Below are positions 6,129 through 15,178 of a stretch of DNA of 15,323 nucleotides, one piece after another; within the stretch, counting starts at the first letter, position 1; every line of letters starts with the position of its first letter. The position numbers and the translations under genes are program-made. Origin of the DNA: Bacteroidales bacterium (lineage in GTDB: Bacteria; Bacteroidota; Bacteroidia; Bacteroidales; UBA932); assembly GCA_004555145.1 (NCBI GenBank), contig SFJB01000027.1, positions 1 through 15,323 of the forward strand, given 5' to 3'. The notes beneath the pieces are model-generated. The model worked only from the letters and a program-made list of their open reading frames with translations. It had not been told where the DNA came from and searched no databases.

Positions 6129-8957
6129 ATGAACAGATTTGTCATTTCCCTTTTGTGTTCGGCAGGAGTATGCCTGGCTGCACAATCAGAGTCTCTGGCT
6201 CAGAAGAAGGTCATCGATCATAGCGTCTATGATTCCTGGCAAAGCGTAGTTTCCCCCAATATTTCCTGCGACGGCTCCATAGTCTCCTGGGCAGTACGCC
6301 CTCAGGAAGGCGACGCGGAGTTGGTTGTCAAGAATCTTTCCTCAGGCAAGGAACTTCACATCGAACGCGCGGCAAAGTTGTCCTACCCATTGGACGCCGC
6401 CTTCGGCTACTGCGTGGTGAAAGCTCCGTTCGCCGCTACCAGGCAGGCAAAGATCGACAAGAAGAAGGCTGACGAGATGCCTAAGGACAGCGTGGCCATC
6501 ATAGACCTCAAGAAGCTTGAAATCATCGGGAAATATGAGGCGAGCGATGCCGGAACCGGCTATGCCTCTGCTCCGTTCATCTTCATCAAGCAGAAAGTGA
6601 AGGACAGCAAGGACGAGTCACTGCTCCTCTGCTACGACACCGTGAGAGGCTGCGTAGACAGCTTGGAACACGTACTCACAATGGCAGTCTCCCGCGACGG
6701 CAGGAAACTGGCGGCAGTGCTCAACCTGAAGGACAATGATTCCTCCAAGACCAGCACCAAATACCTCAAGCTCATAGACTGCGTCAGAAAGGATACCACC
6801 CTGTTGTCTTCAGGAAAAGAAGACTACACTTCCCTGCAGTTCAATTTCAAGGGCGACAAACTGCTCTTTGCCTCCACCGACAGGAAGGAGAAGACTGACG
6901 GCACCCCTGCATACTCCATTTCAATGGCAAGGGAGGACGTCATAAAGAAGGCCAGCCGCAAGTCTGCCGCAGTGACAAGGATAAGCGTTGTGGAACTCGC
7001 TTCAGAAGATGCCGAGGGACTGCCGGAAGGCTGGATCATCACCAAGTCGTCAAGGCCGTATTTTTCAAACAGTTCCGAACGCGTAGTGCTCAGCCTCAAC
7101 AGGCACTTCCCTGCCAAGGACACCACGGTAGTGGACTTCGAAGCCCCTGCCCTCGACATATGGAACTGGGACTCCAAGATACTCCCTCCTATGAACAAGG
7201 CCAGGAAGATCACAGCATCCCGCAGCGCTGTAATCAACCTCGACAACCCGGGGAAAGTCATAGTGCTTTCCGGAAGCGAGAACGAGACCGTGAGCTTCGT
7301 GAACGGAGCTGACGGGGACTTTGCAATCTCCAATGACACAGAGAGATACTACCTGGGAGACCTTTTCGCTGACGAATCCAGGCGGGACATCTACCGCATA
7401 AACCTCATGGACGGCTCCAGAACCCTGCTCGCAGAAGGCCTCAGAGGAAATGCTTCGGCATCTCCATACGGAAAATGGCTGATCTGGTTCAACCCTGACG
7501 ACGGAGATTACTACAGCATCTCCACAAGCGACGGAAGCAGACTCAACCTTACTGCCCAGACAGGCTGCAAGTTCTATGACGAGCTCGACGACCACCCGGT
7601 AAAATTTGCCCAGGGCAGTTTCCCGAACTGGATGGGCGAGGACGAATACCTGCTTCTCAACGACAGATACGACATATGGAAGTTCAGCCCTGACGGCAAG
7701 AAGGCGCCTGTCAATCTCAGCAAGGGAGCAGGCCGCAGGGACAAAGTCAACTACAGCGTCACCGAGTTCAAAACTTACAACGACCCATACCTCTACCGCG
7801 ACATCCACACTCTCCCTGTCAAGGGAAGCATTGAGCTCGTGGCGTTCGATGAGGAAAATTCCCGCAACGGCTTTGCACGCATCAGCGCGGGTGCGGCAGG
7901 CGAACCTGAGCTTTTCCTGGAAGAGAAGAGCTACACCACACCGGTGCAGGCGCTCAACTCTGATGCCATCATCTACACCAAGGGTGATTTCAAGAACCCT
8001 ATGGACCTGTACATCAACGACATGGACTGGTCTTCCGAGCGCAAGCTCACAGCCATCAACCCGCAGCAGGCGGATTATCTCTGGGGCGACGTGCAGCTCG
8101 TGCACTGGAACGCATACGACGGCACCCCGCTCAAGGGTATGCTCTTCACCCCGGAGAACCTCGACCCGCAGGCCAAGTACCCTATGGTCATATATTTCTA
8201 CGAGAAGAACGCAGAAACCCTCTACAGCTACCGCGCACCTGCGCCAAGCCGCTCCATCATCAATATTCCGGTATTCGTGAGCCAGGGTTACGTGGTGTTC
8301 GTGCCTGATATCGTTTATACCGTCGGCCACCCGGGCGAAAGCGCATACAACTGCATCTGTTCCGGAGCCGAAGCCATGTGCGAGCAGTTCAGCTTCATCA
8401 ACAGGGACAAGATGGGCATCCAGGGCCAGAGCTGGGGCGGCTATCAGACCGCGTACCTCGTGACCCGCACCGATATGTTCGCCGCAGCCGGAGCGGGAGC
8501 CCCTGTGGGCAATATGACCAGCGCCTACGGCGGAATACGTTGGGAATCAGGAAGCAGCCGCATCGTGCAGTACGAGGCGGGCCAGAGCCGCATAGGCAAG
8601 GACCTCTGGGAGGAAGGCGGGCTCGACCTCTATATCGAGAACTCCCCTGTATTCTTCGCACCGAAGGTCAAGACACCGGTGCTCATAATGCACAACGACA
8701 ATGACGGCGCCGTTCCATGGTACCAGGGCATTGAGTTCTTCATGTCCCTGCGCCGTCTCGGCAAGCCGGCGTGGTTGCTGGAGTACAACAACGAGGCGCA
8801 CAACCTCAGCGAGCGTCGCAACGCCAAGGACCTCTCAGTGCGCCTGGAGCAGTTCTTTGACCATTATCTCAAGGATGAACCCGCAGCGGCCTGGATGACC
8901 GCAGGAATACCTTACGAGAGGAAGGGCAATTATTTCGGCTACGAAACCGCAGAATAA
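6129..8957 (+). CDS. Secreted prolyl oligopeptidase-family (S9) serine peptidase
   Basis: A 942-residue exported serine peptidase of family S9, which trims short peptides. An N-terminal signal peptide (MNRFVISLLCSAGVCLAA, cleavage near 18-24) is followed by a long WD/TolB-like beta-propeller region (about 30-670) with repeated 'D/S-G-S/K' strand motifs such as SRDGRKLAAVLN and SPYGKWLIWFNPDDG. The alpha/beta hydrolase domain (about 690-930) carries the triad: S768 in GQSWGGY, D859 in HNDNDGAVPW and H891 in NNEAHNL. This layout matches the large propeller-containing S9 peptidases common in Bacteroidetes and acylaminoacyl-peptidase-like enzymes; the exact specificity is not readable. The propeller gates the active site, so small peptides are the likely substrates. 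It is followed after 8 nt by the DUF1846 gene and probably shares its transcript. With the C69 dipeptidase it suggests a peptide-using lifestyle. Confidence 0.93.
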   Translation: MNRFVISLLCSAGVCLAAQSESLAQKKVIDHSVYDSWQSVVSPNISCDGSIVSWAVRPQEGDAELVVKNLSSGKELHIERAAKLSYPLDAAFGYCVVKAPFAATRQAKIDKKKADEMPKDSVAIIDLKKLEIIGKYEASDAGTGYASAPFIFIKQKVKDSKDESLLLCYDTVRGCVDSLEHVLTMAVSRDGRKLAAVLNLKDNDSSKTSTKYLKLIDCVRKDTTLLSSGKEDYTSLQFNFKGDKLLFASTDRKEKTDGTPAYSISMAREDVIKKASRKSAAVTRISVVELASEDAEGLPEGWIITKSSRPYFSNSSERVVLSLNRHFPAKDTTVVDFEAPALDIWNWDSKILPPMNKARKITASRSAVINLDNPGKVIVLSGSENETVSFVNGADGDFAISNDTERYYLGDLFADESRRDIYRINLMDGSRTLLAEGLRGNASASPYGKWLIWFNPDDGDYYSISTSDGSRLNLTAQTGCKFYDELDDHPVKFAQGSFPNWMGEDEYLLLNDRYDIWKFSPDGKKAPVNLSKGAGRRDKVNYSVTEFKTYNDPYLYRDIHTLPVKGSIELVAFDEENSRNGFARISAGAAGEPELFLEEKSYTTPVQALNSDAIIYTKGDFKNPMDLYINDMDWSSERKLTAINPQQADYLWGDVQLVHWNAYDGTPLKGMLFTPENLDPQAKYPMVIYFYEKNAETLYSYRAPAPSRSIINIPVFVSQGYVVFVPDIVYTVGHPGESAYNCICSGAEAMCEQFSFINRDKMGIQGQSWGGYQTAYLVTRTDMFAAAGAGAPVGNMTSAYGGIRWESGSSRIVQYEAGQSRIGKDLWEEGGLDLYIENSPVFFAPKVKTPVLIMHNDNDGAVPWYQGIEFFMSLRRLGKPAWLLEYNNEAHNLSERRNAKDLSVRLEQFFDHYLKDEPAAAWMTAGIPYERKGNYFGYETAE

Positions 8958-8965
8958 ACAGCGAT

Positions 8966-10429
8966 ATGAAATTAGGATTCGACAACGACAAATACCTCAG
9001 GATACAATCTGAGCACATTATGGAGAGAGTGGGGCAGTTCGGCAACAAGCTCTACCTCGAGCTTGGAGGAAAACTCGGGGACGACTACCACGCGAGCCGC
9101 GTACTCCCGGGTTTCCAGCCCGACAGCAAGCTCAAGATGCTCCAGAAGCTCAGCGACAGGGCGGAAATCGTGATTGTGATCAGCGCTCTGGACATAGAGA
9201 AGAACAAGGTGCGTCAGGACCTGGGCATAACCTATGATATGGACGTGCTGCGCCTCTGGAACGAATTCCAGAAAAGCGGGTTCTCCATGAATTCCGTGGT
9301 CATCACCCACTACAACGGTCAAGGCAGTGCTGACGCATACCGTCTGAAGCTGGAGCACCTGGGCATCAAGGCCTACTACCACTACACCATCGAGGGATAC
9401 CCCAACAACGTAGCCCTCATCGACTCGGAAGAGGGGTTCGGGCGCAACGATTACGTACAGACGACTAAGCCTCTGGTAATCGTCACGGCGCCGGGTCCGG
9501 GTAGCGGCAAAATGGCAGTCTGCCTGAGCCAGCTCTACCAGGAGCACAAGAGGGGCATCGAGGCCGGTTACGCCAAGTTCGAGACCTTCCCGGTGTGGAA
9601 CCTGCCGCTAAAGCATCCGGTCAACATTGCCTACGAGGCAGCCACCGCCGACCTCAACGACGTCAATATGATCGATCCTTTCCACCTCGAGGCCTATGGG
9701 AAGATTGCCGTCAACTACAACAGGGACATAGAGATATTCCCTGTACTCAATGCCCTTTTCGAAGGCATATACGGAGAGAACCCTTACAAGTCCCCTACCG
9801 ATATGGGCGTGAATATGGTCGGCTTCTGCATGAGCAACGAAGACGTATGCTGCGATGCCGCCAGGGATGAAATCATCCGCCGCTACTACACGGCTCTGAA
9901 CAAGCTGGCCGTGGATGGGGAGAACGAGGCCGAAGTCAACAAGATTGCCCTGTTGCTGAAGCAGGCGAAGATCACGACCGACTACAGGAAAACCACGGTT
10001 GCGGCAAAAGTGCGCCAGGAGCTTTCCGAAGTGCCGTCTTCTGCAATCGAGCTTCGCGACGGCACCATCATCACTGCCGAGACCAGCGAACTGCTCGGGC
10101 CGAGCGCAGCCCTGCTGCTGAACGCCACAAAACATCTGGCGGGCATAGAGCATAATGTCAAGCTCATCCCTCAATCGATGATTGAGCCTATCCAGAAGAT
10201 GAAGGTCAGCTACCTGCACGGCAACAATCCGCGCCTGCACACCGACGAGGTGCTTGTAGCCCTCGCAATGCTGAGCACTCAGGACGAGAACTGCCGCAAG
10301 GCCCTGGACAAGCTGCCTGAACTGGACGGATGCCAGGTTCATTCCACCGTGATGCTCAGCGAGGTGGACCGCAAGATTTTCAAGAAACTGAACATAGGGC
10401 TCACCTGCGACCCGGTAAGGAAACAATAA
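8966..10429 (+). CDS. DUF1846 (UPF0371) family protein
   Basis: A 487-residue cytoplasmic protein with no signal peptide or membrane segments, recognisable as DUF1846 (PF08903) from its start (KLGFDNDKYLRIQSEHIMER), ASRVLPGFQPDSKLKML, and the KFETFPVWNLPLKHPVN and AATADLNDVNMIDPFH segments. Biochemical function is not known to me. A glycine-rich loop at 175-183, APGPGSGKM, follows a hydrophobic strand (PLVIVT) exactly as a P-loop would, but the Ser/Thr normally following the lysine is Met, so nucleotide binding is a hypothesis. Cysteines at FCMSNEDVCCDAARDE may form a metal or redox site. Length is normal for the family. It sits 8 nt after the S9 peptidase gene and 4 nt before the flippase, so all are likely one transcript, but this does not reveal a role. 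Confidence 0.9.
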   Translation: MKLGFDNDKYLRIQSEHIMERVGQFGNKLYLELGGKLGDDYHASRVLPGFQPDSKLKMLQKLSDRAEIVIVISALDIEKNKVRQDLGITYDMDVLRLWNEFQKSGFSMNSVVITHYNGQGSADAYRLKLEHLGIKAYYHYTIEGYPNNVALIDSEEGFGRNDYVQTTKPLVIVTAPGPGSGKMAVCLSQLYQEHKRGIEAGYAKFETFPVWNLPLKHPVNIAYEAATADLNDVNMIDPFHLEAYGKIAVNYNRDIEIFPVLNALFEGIYGENPYKSPTDMGVNMVGFCMSNEDVCCDAARDEIIRRYYTALNKLAVDGENEAEVNKIALLLKQAKITTDYRKTTVAAKVRQELSEVPSSAIELRDGTIITAETSELLGPSAALLLNATKHLAGIEHNVKLIPQSMIEPIQKMKVSYLHGNNPRLHTDEVLVALAMLSTQDENCRKALDKLPELDGCQVHSTVMLSEVDRKIFKKLNIGLTCDPVRKQ

Positions 10430-10433
10430 GGAA

Positions 10434-11894
10434 ATGAAACTGAAGTCTCTTCTGAAAGATACCGCCATCTACGGGATGAGCAGCATCGTAGGCAGATTTC
10501 TGAACTACCTGCTCGTCCCGGTATATACATATAGGATTGCGGCAGAAAGCGGAGGCTACGGCATAGTCACGAATCTCTATGCCTATACCGCCTTCTTCCT
10601 TGCTTTGCTGACTTTCGGGATGGAGACTACCCTCTTCCGCTTCTGCGGAAAAAAGGACGAAGACGAACGCCTCGTTTACAGCACAGCATTGAGAATGGTA
10701 GGGCTGGTCGCACTGGTATTCCTGATGCTGGTAGTCATATTCCGTGTGCCGATTGCCGGCGCCCTGGGCTACGCCGCGCACCCGGAATACATTGCCTGCT
10801 TCGGCGTAATCACTGCCCTGGACGCTTTCCAGGCCATAATGTTCAGCCGCCTCAGGCAACAGCGCCGAGCGCTGCGCTTCGTGTTCCTCAAGTTCGCCTT
10901 CATCATACCGAGCATAGTGCTCAACCTCGTCATTTTCCTGGTGCTCAAGGACTTGCCTTCCTGCATCGGGCTCTTCGAACGTTTTGACGGGGGTGCGGGA
11001 CTGATATTCTTCGCCAACCTTGCGTGCACGCTCTTCACCACCCTGCTTTTCATACCGGAGATGCGCGGTATTGCGTACGGTTGGGACAAGGGGCTGTGCC
11101 GCCGTATGCTGAAATACAGCCTGCCGCTGCTCATCCTGAGTATGGTGGGCATACTTAACCAGGTTGCTGACAAGATGCTCTTTCCCAAACTTATGCCCGG
11201 GGAGGAAGGGATGGTGCAACTCGGGGTTTACGGTGCCTGCGTGAAGATTGCAATGATAATGTCCCTGCTCACCCAAGCCTTCCGCTACGCGTACGAGCCC
11301 ATCGTGTTCAATGACAGCAGAGACCGCAACAGCCCGCAGACCCTCGCCGACGGGATGAAGTACTTCATCATCTTCACCCTTCTCGCCTTCCTTGCCGTGG
11401 TGGTGTATATGCCTCTGCTCAAATACTTTGTGGGACGCGACTACTGGGAAGGGCTGGACGTCGTGCCGGTGGTGATGATTGCGGAGATCTTCATGGGCGT
11501 CTATTTCAACCTTTCGTTCTGGTACAAGCTCACCGACAAGACCTGGTGGGGTGCAGTGATAAGCGCATTCGGCGCCGCGATCATGATACTCGTGAACGTG
11601 ATTTTCGTTCCGAGGATCGGTTACTGGGCCTGCGCCTGGGGAGGATTCGCTGGATACGGAAGCGCCATGCTGGCGAGCTGGCTCATCGGCCGCAACAAAT
11701 ATCCCGTGCACTATGACATCAAAACCATAGGAGGCTGCGTTGCCCTGACCGCCGTGCTTTTCTGCCTGGCGTCCCTCCCGAAATGGATGGGCATGGAACT
11801 TCCGCTGTGGGCCAGCCTGGTCGGAGGCAGCCTGCTCCTCATCATTTATTGTCTGCCTTTCGCATTAAAATTCATAAAAACCAAAAGAATATGA
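10434..11894 (+). CDS. Polysaccharide/lipid-linked oligosaccharide flippase (MOP superfamily)
   Basis: A 486-residue multispanning inner-membrane protein of the polysaccharide transport (Wzx/PST) branch of the MOP exporter superfamily, which flip lipid-linked sugars to the periplasmic face. The start LKSLLKDTAIYGMSSIVGRFLNYLLVPVYTYRI is the classic family N-terminus (amphipathic helix then TM1 with NYLL.P.Y). At least ten, probably 12-14, hydrophobic segments follow, such as GLVALVFLMLVVIFRVPIAG and YFIIFTLLAFLAVVVYMPLL, with basic loops between. No glycosyltransferase or polymerase genes are adjacent, so it is an orphan of its class, and the cargo (capsule, O antigen, glycan or another lipid) is unknown. 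Its stop overlaps the next ATG as ATGA (11891-11894). Not MurJ by recognisable motif, though that cannot be ruled out by eye. Confidence 0.88.
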   Translation: MKLKSLLKDTAIYGMSSIVGRFLNYLLVPVYTYRIAAESGGYGIVTNLYAYTAFFLALLTFGMETTLFRFCGKKDEDERLVYSTALRMVGLVALVFLMLVVIFRVPIAGALGYAAHPEYIACFGVITALDAFQAIMFSRLRQQRRALRFVFLKFAFIIPSIVLNLVIFLVLKDLPSCIGLFERFDGGAGLIFFANLACTLFTTLLFIPEMRGIAYGWDKGLCRRMLKYSLPLLILSMVGILNQVADKMLFPKLMPGEEGMVQLGVYGACVKIAMIMSLLTQAFRYAYEPIVFNDSRDRNSPQTLADGMKYFIIFTLLAFLAVVVYMPLLKYFVGRDYWEGLDVVPVVMIAEIFMGVYFNLSFWYKLTDKTWWGAVISAFGAAIMILVNVIFVPRIGYWACAWGGFAGYGSAMLASWLIGRNKYPVHYDIKTIGGCVALTAVLFCLASLPKWMGMELPLWASLVGGSLLLIIYCLPFALKFIKTKRI

Positions 11895-12568
11895 AAAGAA
11901 TTCTGTATTTTGCCCTTGCTGTAGCCGGGGCCGCCGCAATGGTATGCAGCTGCGGCAACAAATCCAAGAAGGCTGAATCCGAAGCTGCCGATGCAGCAGC
12001 CAAGGAGGCCAGGCTGGCCGAAGTCGTGGCTCAGAAAATCGACTCGCTTCCTGCCGAGCCAGTCTTCGATATCATCACCAATCTGGGTATCATCAAGGTC
12101 AAGCTCTATGAGGGCACACCAAAGCACCGCGAGAACTTCGCAAGGCTAGCCTTCTCAGGCTATTATGACGGCATCCTCTTCCACCGCGTCATAAACGGAT
12201 TCATGATTCAGGCCGGAGACCCTCAAACCAAGGATCCGAACTCCGACAGCAGCAGATGGGGTACCGGCGGCCCGGATTACACCGTTCCTGCGGAATTCGT
12301 TTCTGACTACAAGCACCTCAAGGGAGCCCTCGCCGCTGCGCGCAGGGGCGATGCGGCCAATCCGCTCAAGGAATCTTCAGGCTCACAGTTCTATCTGGTG
12401 CAGGATGCCGATGCCTGCGCTCAGCTTGACGGGAACTATACCGTTTTCGGTCAGACGATTGAAGGATTTGACGTTATTGACAAAATTGCAGCAGTCGAAA
12501 CCAACTCCAGAGACTGCCCTCTGTCGCCGGTAAAGATCATTACAATCAAGCTTGCTGACACGCAATAG
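11891..12568 (+). CDS. Lipoprotein cyclophilin-type peptidyl-prolyl isomerase
   Basis: A 225-residue cyclophilin that speeds cis-trans isomerisation of X-Pro bonds, assisting folding in the envelope. The start at ATG 11891 is chosen because it opens a lipoprotein signal peptide (ILYFALAVAGAAAMVCS|C, lipidated at C21 or possibly C19) and overlaps the flippase stop as ATGA; the longer reading starting at 11783 lies inside the flippase gene and is rejected. An alanine-rich charged linker (about 23-50) tethers the domain (about 55-225). Catalytic features are FHRVINGFMIQAGDP (R99, Q107), SGSQFYLV (F167) and LDGNYTVFGQTIEGFDVID. There is no Bacteroidetes surface-export acidic run after the cysteine (GNKSKK), so the periplasmic face of a membrane is the likely site (inference). 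It is the last gene of the plus-strand run and is followed by a strong terminator. Confidence 0.93.
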   Translation: MKRILYFALAVAGAAAMVCSCGNKSKKAESEAADAAAKEARLAEVVAQKIDSLPAEPVFDIITNLGIIKVKLYEGTPKHRENFARLAFSGYYDGILFHRVINGFMIQAGDPQTKDPNSDSSRWGTGGPDYTVPAEFVSDYKHLKGALAAARRGDAANPLKESSGSQFYLVQDADACAQLDGNYTVFGQTIEGFDVIDKIAAVETNSRDCPLSPVKIITIKLADTQ

Positions 12569-12585
12569 TTGGCACGGTATTTGTA
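12569..12585 (+). promoter_or_regulatory. Candidate sigma-54 (RpoN) promoter
   Basis: TTGGCACG (12569-12576) followed by TTTGTA (12580-12585) matches the sigma-54 pattern TGGCACG-N4-TTGC[A/T] with the correct 12-bp GG-to-GC register, except that the -12 C is T. It begins directly after the cyclophilin stop codon. The predicted start is near 12596. No promoter of this kind was noticed elsewhere in the window, though I scanned by eye only. Confidence 0.45.
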
Positions 12586-12595
12586 ATTATTTTAA

Positions 12596-12678
12596 ACGAA
12601 TAGTTTTTTCATAGGTTTAATTTTAGGTTAGAATTGCTGCAAGGAGTCGATGAGATATCGACTCCTTGTTTTGCTTTT
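12596..12678 (+). ncRNA. Possible short non-coding RNA between cyclophilin and pnp
   Basis: If the sigma-54-like element is real, the transcript would run from about 12596 to the terminator T run at 12678, roughly 83 nt. The 5' part is AT-rich (T runs at 12603-12608 and 12621-12624) and unstructured by eye, and the 3' part is the terminator hairpin, the layout of many Hfq- or KH-type sRNAs. There is no ORF with a plausible start. It could also be no more than the 3' untranslated region of the cyclophilin transcript. Confidence 0.3.
12640..12678 (+). terminator. Strong intrinsic terminator of the S9-to-cyclophilin operon
   Basis: A perfect 12-bp stem (CAAGGAGTCGAT, 12640-12651, with 12657-12668) closes on a GAGAT loop and is followed by TTTTGCTTTT. 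The T run is on the plus strand only, so it terminates rightward transcripts of the cyclophilin operon, and of any RNA starting at 12596. Confidence 0.92.
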
Positions 12679-12703
12679 ATTCAGATTCAGTTTTTCGGAC
12701 ATG

Positions 12704-12736
12704 AAAAATGCCGGCCCCGTCTCCGGAACCGGCATT
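12704..12736 (-). terminator. Intrinsic terminator of pnp
   Basis: Read on the minus strand, AATGCCGGTTCC (12736-12725) pairs with GGGGCCGGCATT (12718-12707), with two G-U pairs that form only in this direction, around the loop GGAGAC. Extra Ts follow the stem (12706-12704). It begins 19 nt beyond the pnp stop codon and faces the cyclophilin operon terminator, so the two converging operons each have their own stop. Confidence 0.88.
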
Positions 12737-12754
12737 GATTATTTTGTCAGCCTG

Positions 12755-15136
12755 CTAGAAAATTTCGTCCACAGGCTCCTTGAAGTCATCAGCTACCGGA
12801 GCGGGTGCTTCGTTGCGGGGACCGTTGTTCCTGCGAGGGCGGTCGTCACGACGGAAGTCACGGCGCTCACCACGGTCTTCGCGACGGTCTCCACGCTCAC
12901 GGCGCTCGCCACGAGGGCCACGGTCGTTGCGGTCGTTGCGGTCATTGCGCTCGCGGCGATCTCCGCGAGGCTTGCGCTCAGGCTCAACATATCCTTCAGG
13001 CTTCTCTACGAGTGCCCTCATAGAGAGACGCATCTTACCGGTCTTGGCATCGATCTCAAGGAGTTTGACATCCACTTCGTCGCCCACCTTAAGCACGTCC
13101 TCGACCTTATCAGTCTTGGTCCAGGCAATCTCGGATACGTGGAGCAGACCTTCCTTTCCAGGAAGAATCTCCACGAAGGCGCCGAACTCAAGGATGGAAA
13201 CGACCTTTCCGTGATATACGGTACCCACTTCCGGAACGGCGCAGATGCCCTTGATCCAGTCAATCGCCTTCTGCATGTTTTCCTTATTGTCGGAAGCGAT
13301 GTCCACAACTCCCTCGGTGAGGTTGGTGCCAGGGATAGGCTGCTCGTCAATGGTGATGGTGGTACCGGTCTCCTTCTGAATCTTCTGGATGGTCTCGCCG
13401 CCCTTGCCGATAATCGCACCGATGAATTCGGATGCAACCCTGAGCTGCTCAATGCGAGGAACGAATGGCTTGTAGTCCTCACGAGGCTCGCTGATGGTCT
13501 TCATCATCTCTCCCATAATGTGGAGGCGGCCCTGACGTGCCTGCTCGAGAGCCTTCTCGAGAACGTCGTATGAGAGGCCGTCAACCTTGATATCCATCTG
13601 GGTAGCGGTGATACCGTCCTTGGTGCCGGTCACCTTGAAGTCCATATCTCCGAGGTGGTCCTCGTCGCCGAGAATGTCGGTGAGGATGGCATAGCGGTCG
13701 TTAGGGCAGGTCTCATCGGTGATAAGGCCCATTGCAACACCTGCAACCGGTTTCTTGATCTTCACGCCGGCATCCATAAGTGCGAGGCAGCCGCCGCAGA
13801 CTGAAGCCATTGAAGATGAACCGTTGGACTCGAGTATATCGGAAACCACGCGAATTGCGTAAGGATTCTCAGGTGCCAGAGGAACTACAGGCTTGAGGGC
13901 ACGCAGAGCAAGGTTTCCGTGGCCGATTTCACGACGTCCTACACCCCTCTGAGGTTTTGCCTCGCCGGTGGCGAAAGGAGGGAAGTTGTAGTGGAGAACG
14001 AACTGCTGGTCATCCTGGATGAGCACCTCATCGGTCTCCTTCATATCCATCTTGGTGCCGAGGGTTACGGTAGCCAGGGACTGGGTTTCACCTCTGGTGA
14101 AGATAGCGGAACCGTGGGCGCAAGGGAGGTAATCAACCTCGCACCAGATAGGACGCACCTCATTGCATACACGGCCGTCAAGACGGATACCCTCATCAAG
14201 GATGAGGTTGCGCATGGCTTCCTTCTCGTCTGCGTGGTAGTATCTCTCCACGAGCGGGGTCTTCTCTTCGAGCTGATCCTCAGGGATGGTTGCAAGGAAC
14301 TCTTCCTTGATTGCCTTGAATCCCTCTTCGCGCTCCTTCTTCGGCTTGGCTGACTTGGCGAGAGCGTAGCACTTGTCATAGCAGAACTCGTGAACTGCCT
14401 TCTTGAGCTCCTCGTCCTCCACGTCGTGAGGATAGTCGCGCTTGTTGACATCGGTTCCGAGCTCGTGCATAAGCTCCTTCTGTACACGACAGTGTCTCTT
14501 TATTTCCTCGTGGGCGAACTTGATAGCCTCGAGCATATCGTGCTCGCTTACCTCATTCATCTCTCCCTCAACCATCATAATGTTCTCCTCGGTTGCAGCG
14601 ACCATGAGTTCGAGGTCGGAGTTCTGCATCTGGGAGAAGCTCGGGTTGATTACAAACTCACCGTTCACCCTGCTCACGCGCACCTCGGAAATAGGGCCGC
14701 CGAACGGGAGGTCGGAAGTGGCGAGGGCGCAGGAAGCTGCGAGTCCGGCAAGTGCGTCAGGCTGTATATCCTTCTCTGCGGATATAAGGGTAACGTTGAC
14801 GAAGACCTCGAGGTGGAAATCATCCGGCCAGAGAGGACGGATAGGTCTGTCGATAAGTCTGGATACGAGGATCTCATAGTCACTGGACTTGCCTTCCCTC
14901 TTCATGAAACCGCCAGGGAAGCGTCCTGCTGAATAAAACTTCTCTTTGTAGTCGACTGTCAATGGCATGAAATCGGTGCCTTCCTTTACTTCTGTGGCGG
15001 CCGTCACTGTGGCAAGAAGCATAGTGCCACCCATCTTTACAACGGCCGAACCGGCGGCCTGCTTGGCCAACTTACCGGTCTCAATCTCAATCACGCGGCC
15101 ATCCGCGAGCTGGATTTTCTTGTTGATGATGTTCAT
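12755..15136 (-). CDS. pnp: Polyribonucleotide nucleotidyltransferase (PNPase)
   Basis: PNPase degrades RNA 3'-to-5' by phosphorolysis and can add 3' tails, in the cytoplasm, as a homotrimer. The 793-residue protein has the full domain order: first RNase PH-like core (about 10-140, with [16 protein letters not shown] and [12 protein letters not shown]), an alpha-helical domain, the second catalytic core ([24 protein letters not shown] with D491 and D497 matching E. coli D486 and D492), a KH domain (IGAIIGKGG near 572-580) and an S1 domain ([32 protein letters not shown] region). Beyond S1, residues 723-793 are an added low-complexity tail: 21 Arg and 14 acidic residues among positions 723-772, including three NDR repeats, then [19 protein letters not shown]. 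The typical enzyme is about 700-710 residues long. It lies downstream of rpsO, as in many bacteria, but a terminator separates them, so transcription is by read-through or a promoter in the 42-nt leader. Confidence 0.97.
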   Translation of the reverse strand: MNIINKKIQLADGRVIEIETGKLAKQAAGSAVVKMGGTMLLATVTAATEVKEGTDFMPLTVDYKEKFYSAGRFPGGFMKREGKSSDYEILVSRLIDRPIRPLWPDDFHLEVFVNVTLISAEKDIQPDALAGLAASCALATSDLPFGGPISEVRVSRVNGEFVINPSFSQMQNSDLELMVAATEENIMMVEGEMNEVSEHDMLEAIKFAHEEIKRHCRVQKELMHELGTDVNKRDYPHDVEDEELKKAVHEFCYDKCYALAKSAKPKKEREEGFKAIKEEFLATIPEDQLEEKTPLVERYYHADEKEAMRNLILDEGIRLDGRVCNEVRPIWCEVDYLPCAHGSAIFTRGETQSLATVTLGTKMDMKETDEVLIQDDQQFVLHYNFPPFATGEAKPQRGVGRREIGHGNLALRALKPVVPLAPENPYAIRVVSDILESNGSSSMASVCGGCLALMDAGVKIKKPVAGVAMGLITDETCPNDRYAILTDILGDEDHLGDMDFKVTGTKDGITATQMDIKVDGLSYDVLEKALEQARQGRLHIMGEMMKTISEPREDYKPFVPRIEQLRVASEFIGAIIGKGGETIQKIQKETGTTITIDEQPIPGTNLTEGVVDIASDNKENMQKAIDWIKGICAVPEVGTVYHGKVVSILEFGAFVEILPGKEGLLHVSEIAWTKTDKVEDVLKVGDEVDVKLLEIDAKTGKMRLSMRALVEKPEGYVEPERKPRGDRRERNDRNDRNDRGPRGERRERGDRREDRGERRDFRRDDRPRRNNGPRNEAPAPVADDFKEPVDEIF
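12921..12947. repeat. Three tandem 9-bp repeats inside the pnp tail
   Basis: The unit CGGTCGTTG occurs twice in direct tandem (12921-12938), followed by a third copy with one change, CGGTCATTG (12939-12947). On the minus strand they encode Asn-Asp-Arg three times in the PNPase C-terminal tail. Repeat slippage would change the tail length in frame. Confidence 0.9.
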
Positions 15137-15178
15137 TACTGTTTTTCTTTACGTCTATCGTGTATTATCTGAAATTCG

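Noticed and set aside
11783..11890. A longer N-terminus for the cyclophilin, starting at 11783.
   Set aside because: It is read inside the flippase gene in another frame and would bury the lipoprotein signal peptide that begins at 11891.
12805..13023. Small frames within the repeat-rich pnp tail that could be read as short basic proteins.
   Set aside because: The low-complexity tail gives open frames in several phases; the pnp reading is the one continuous with the S1 domain.
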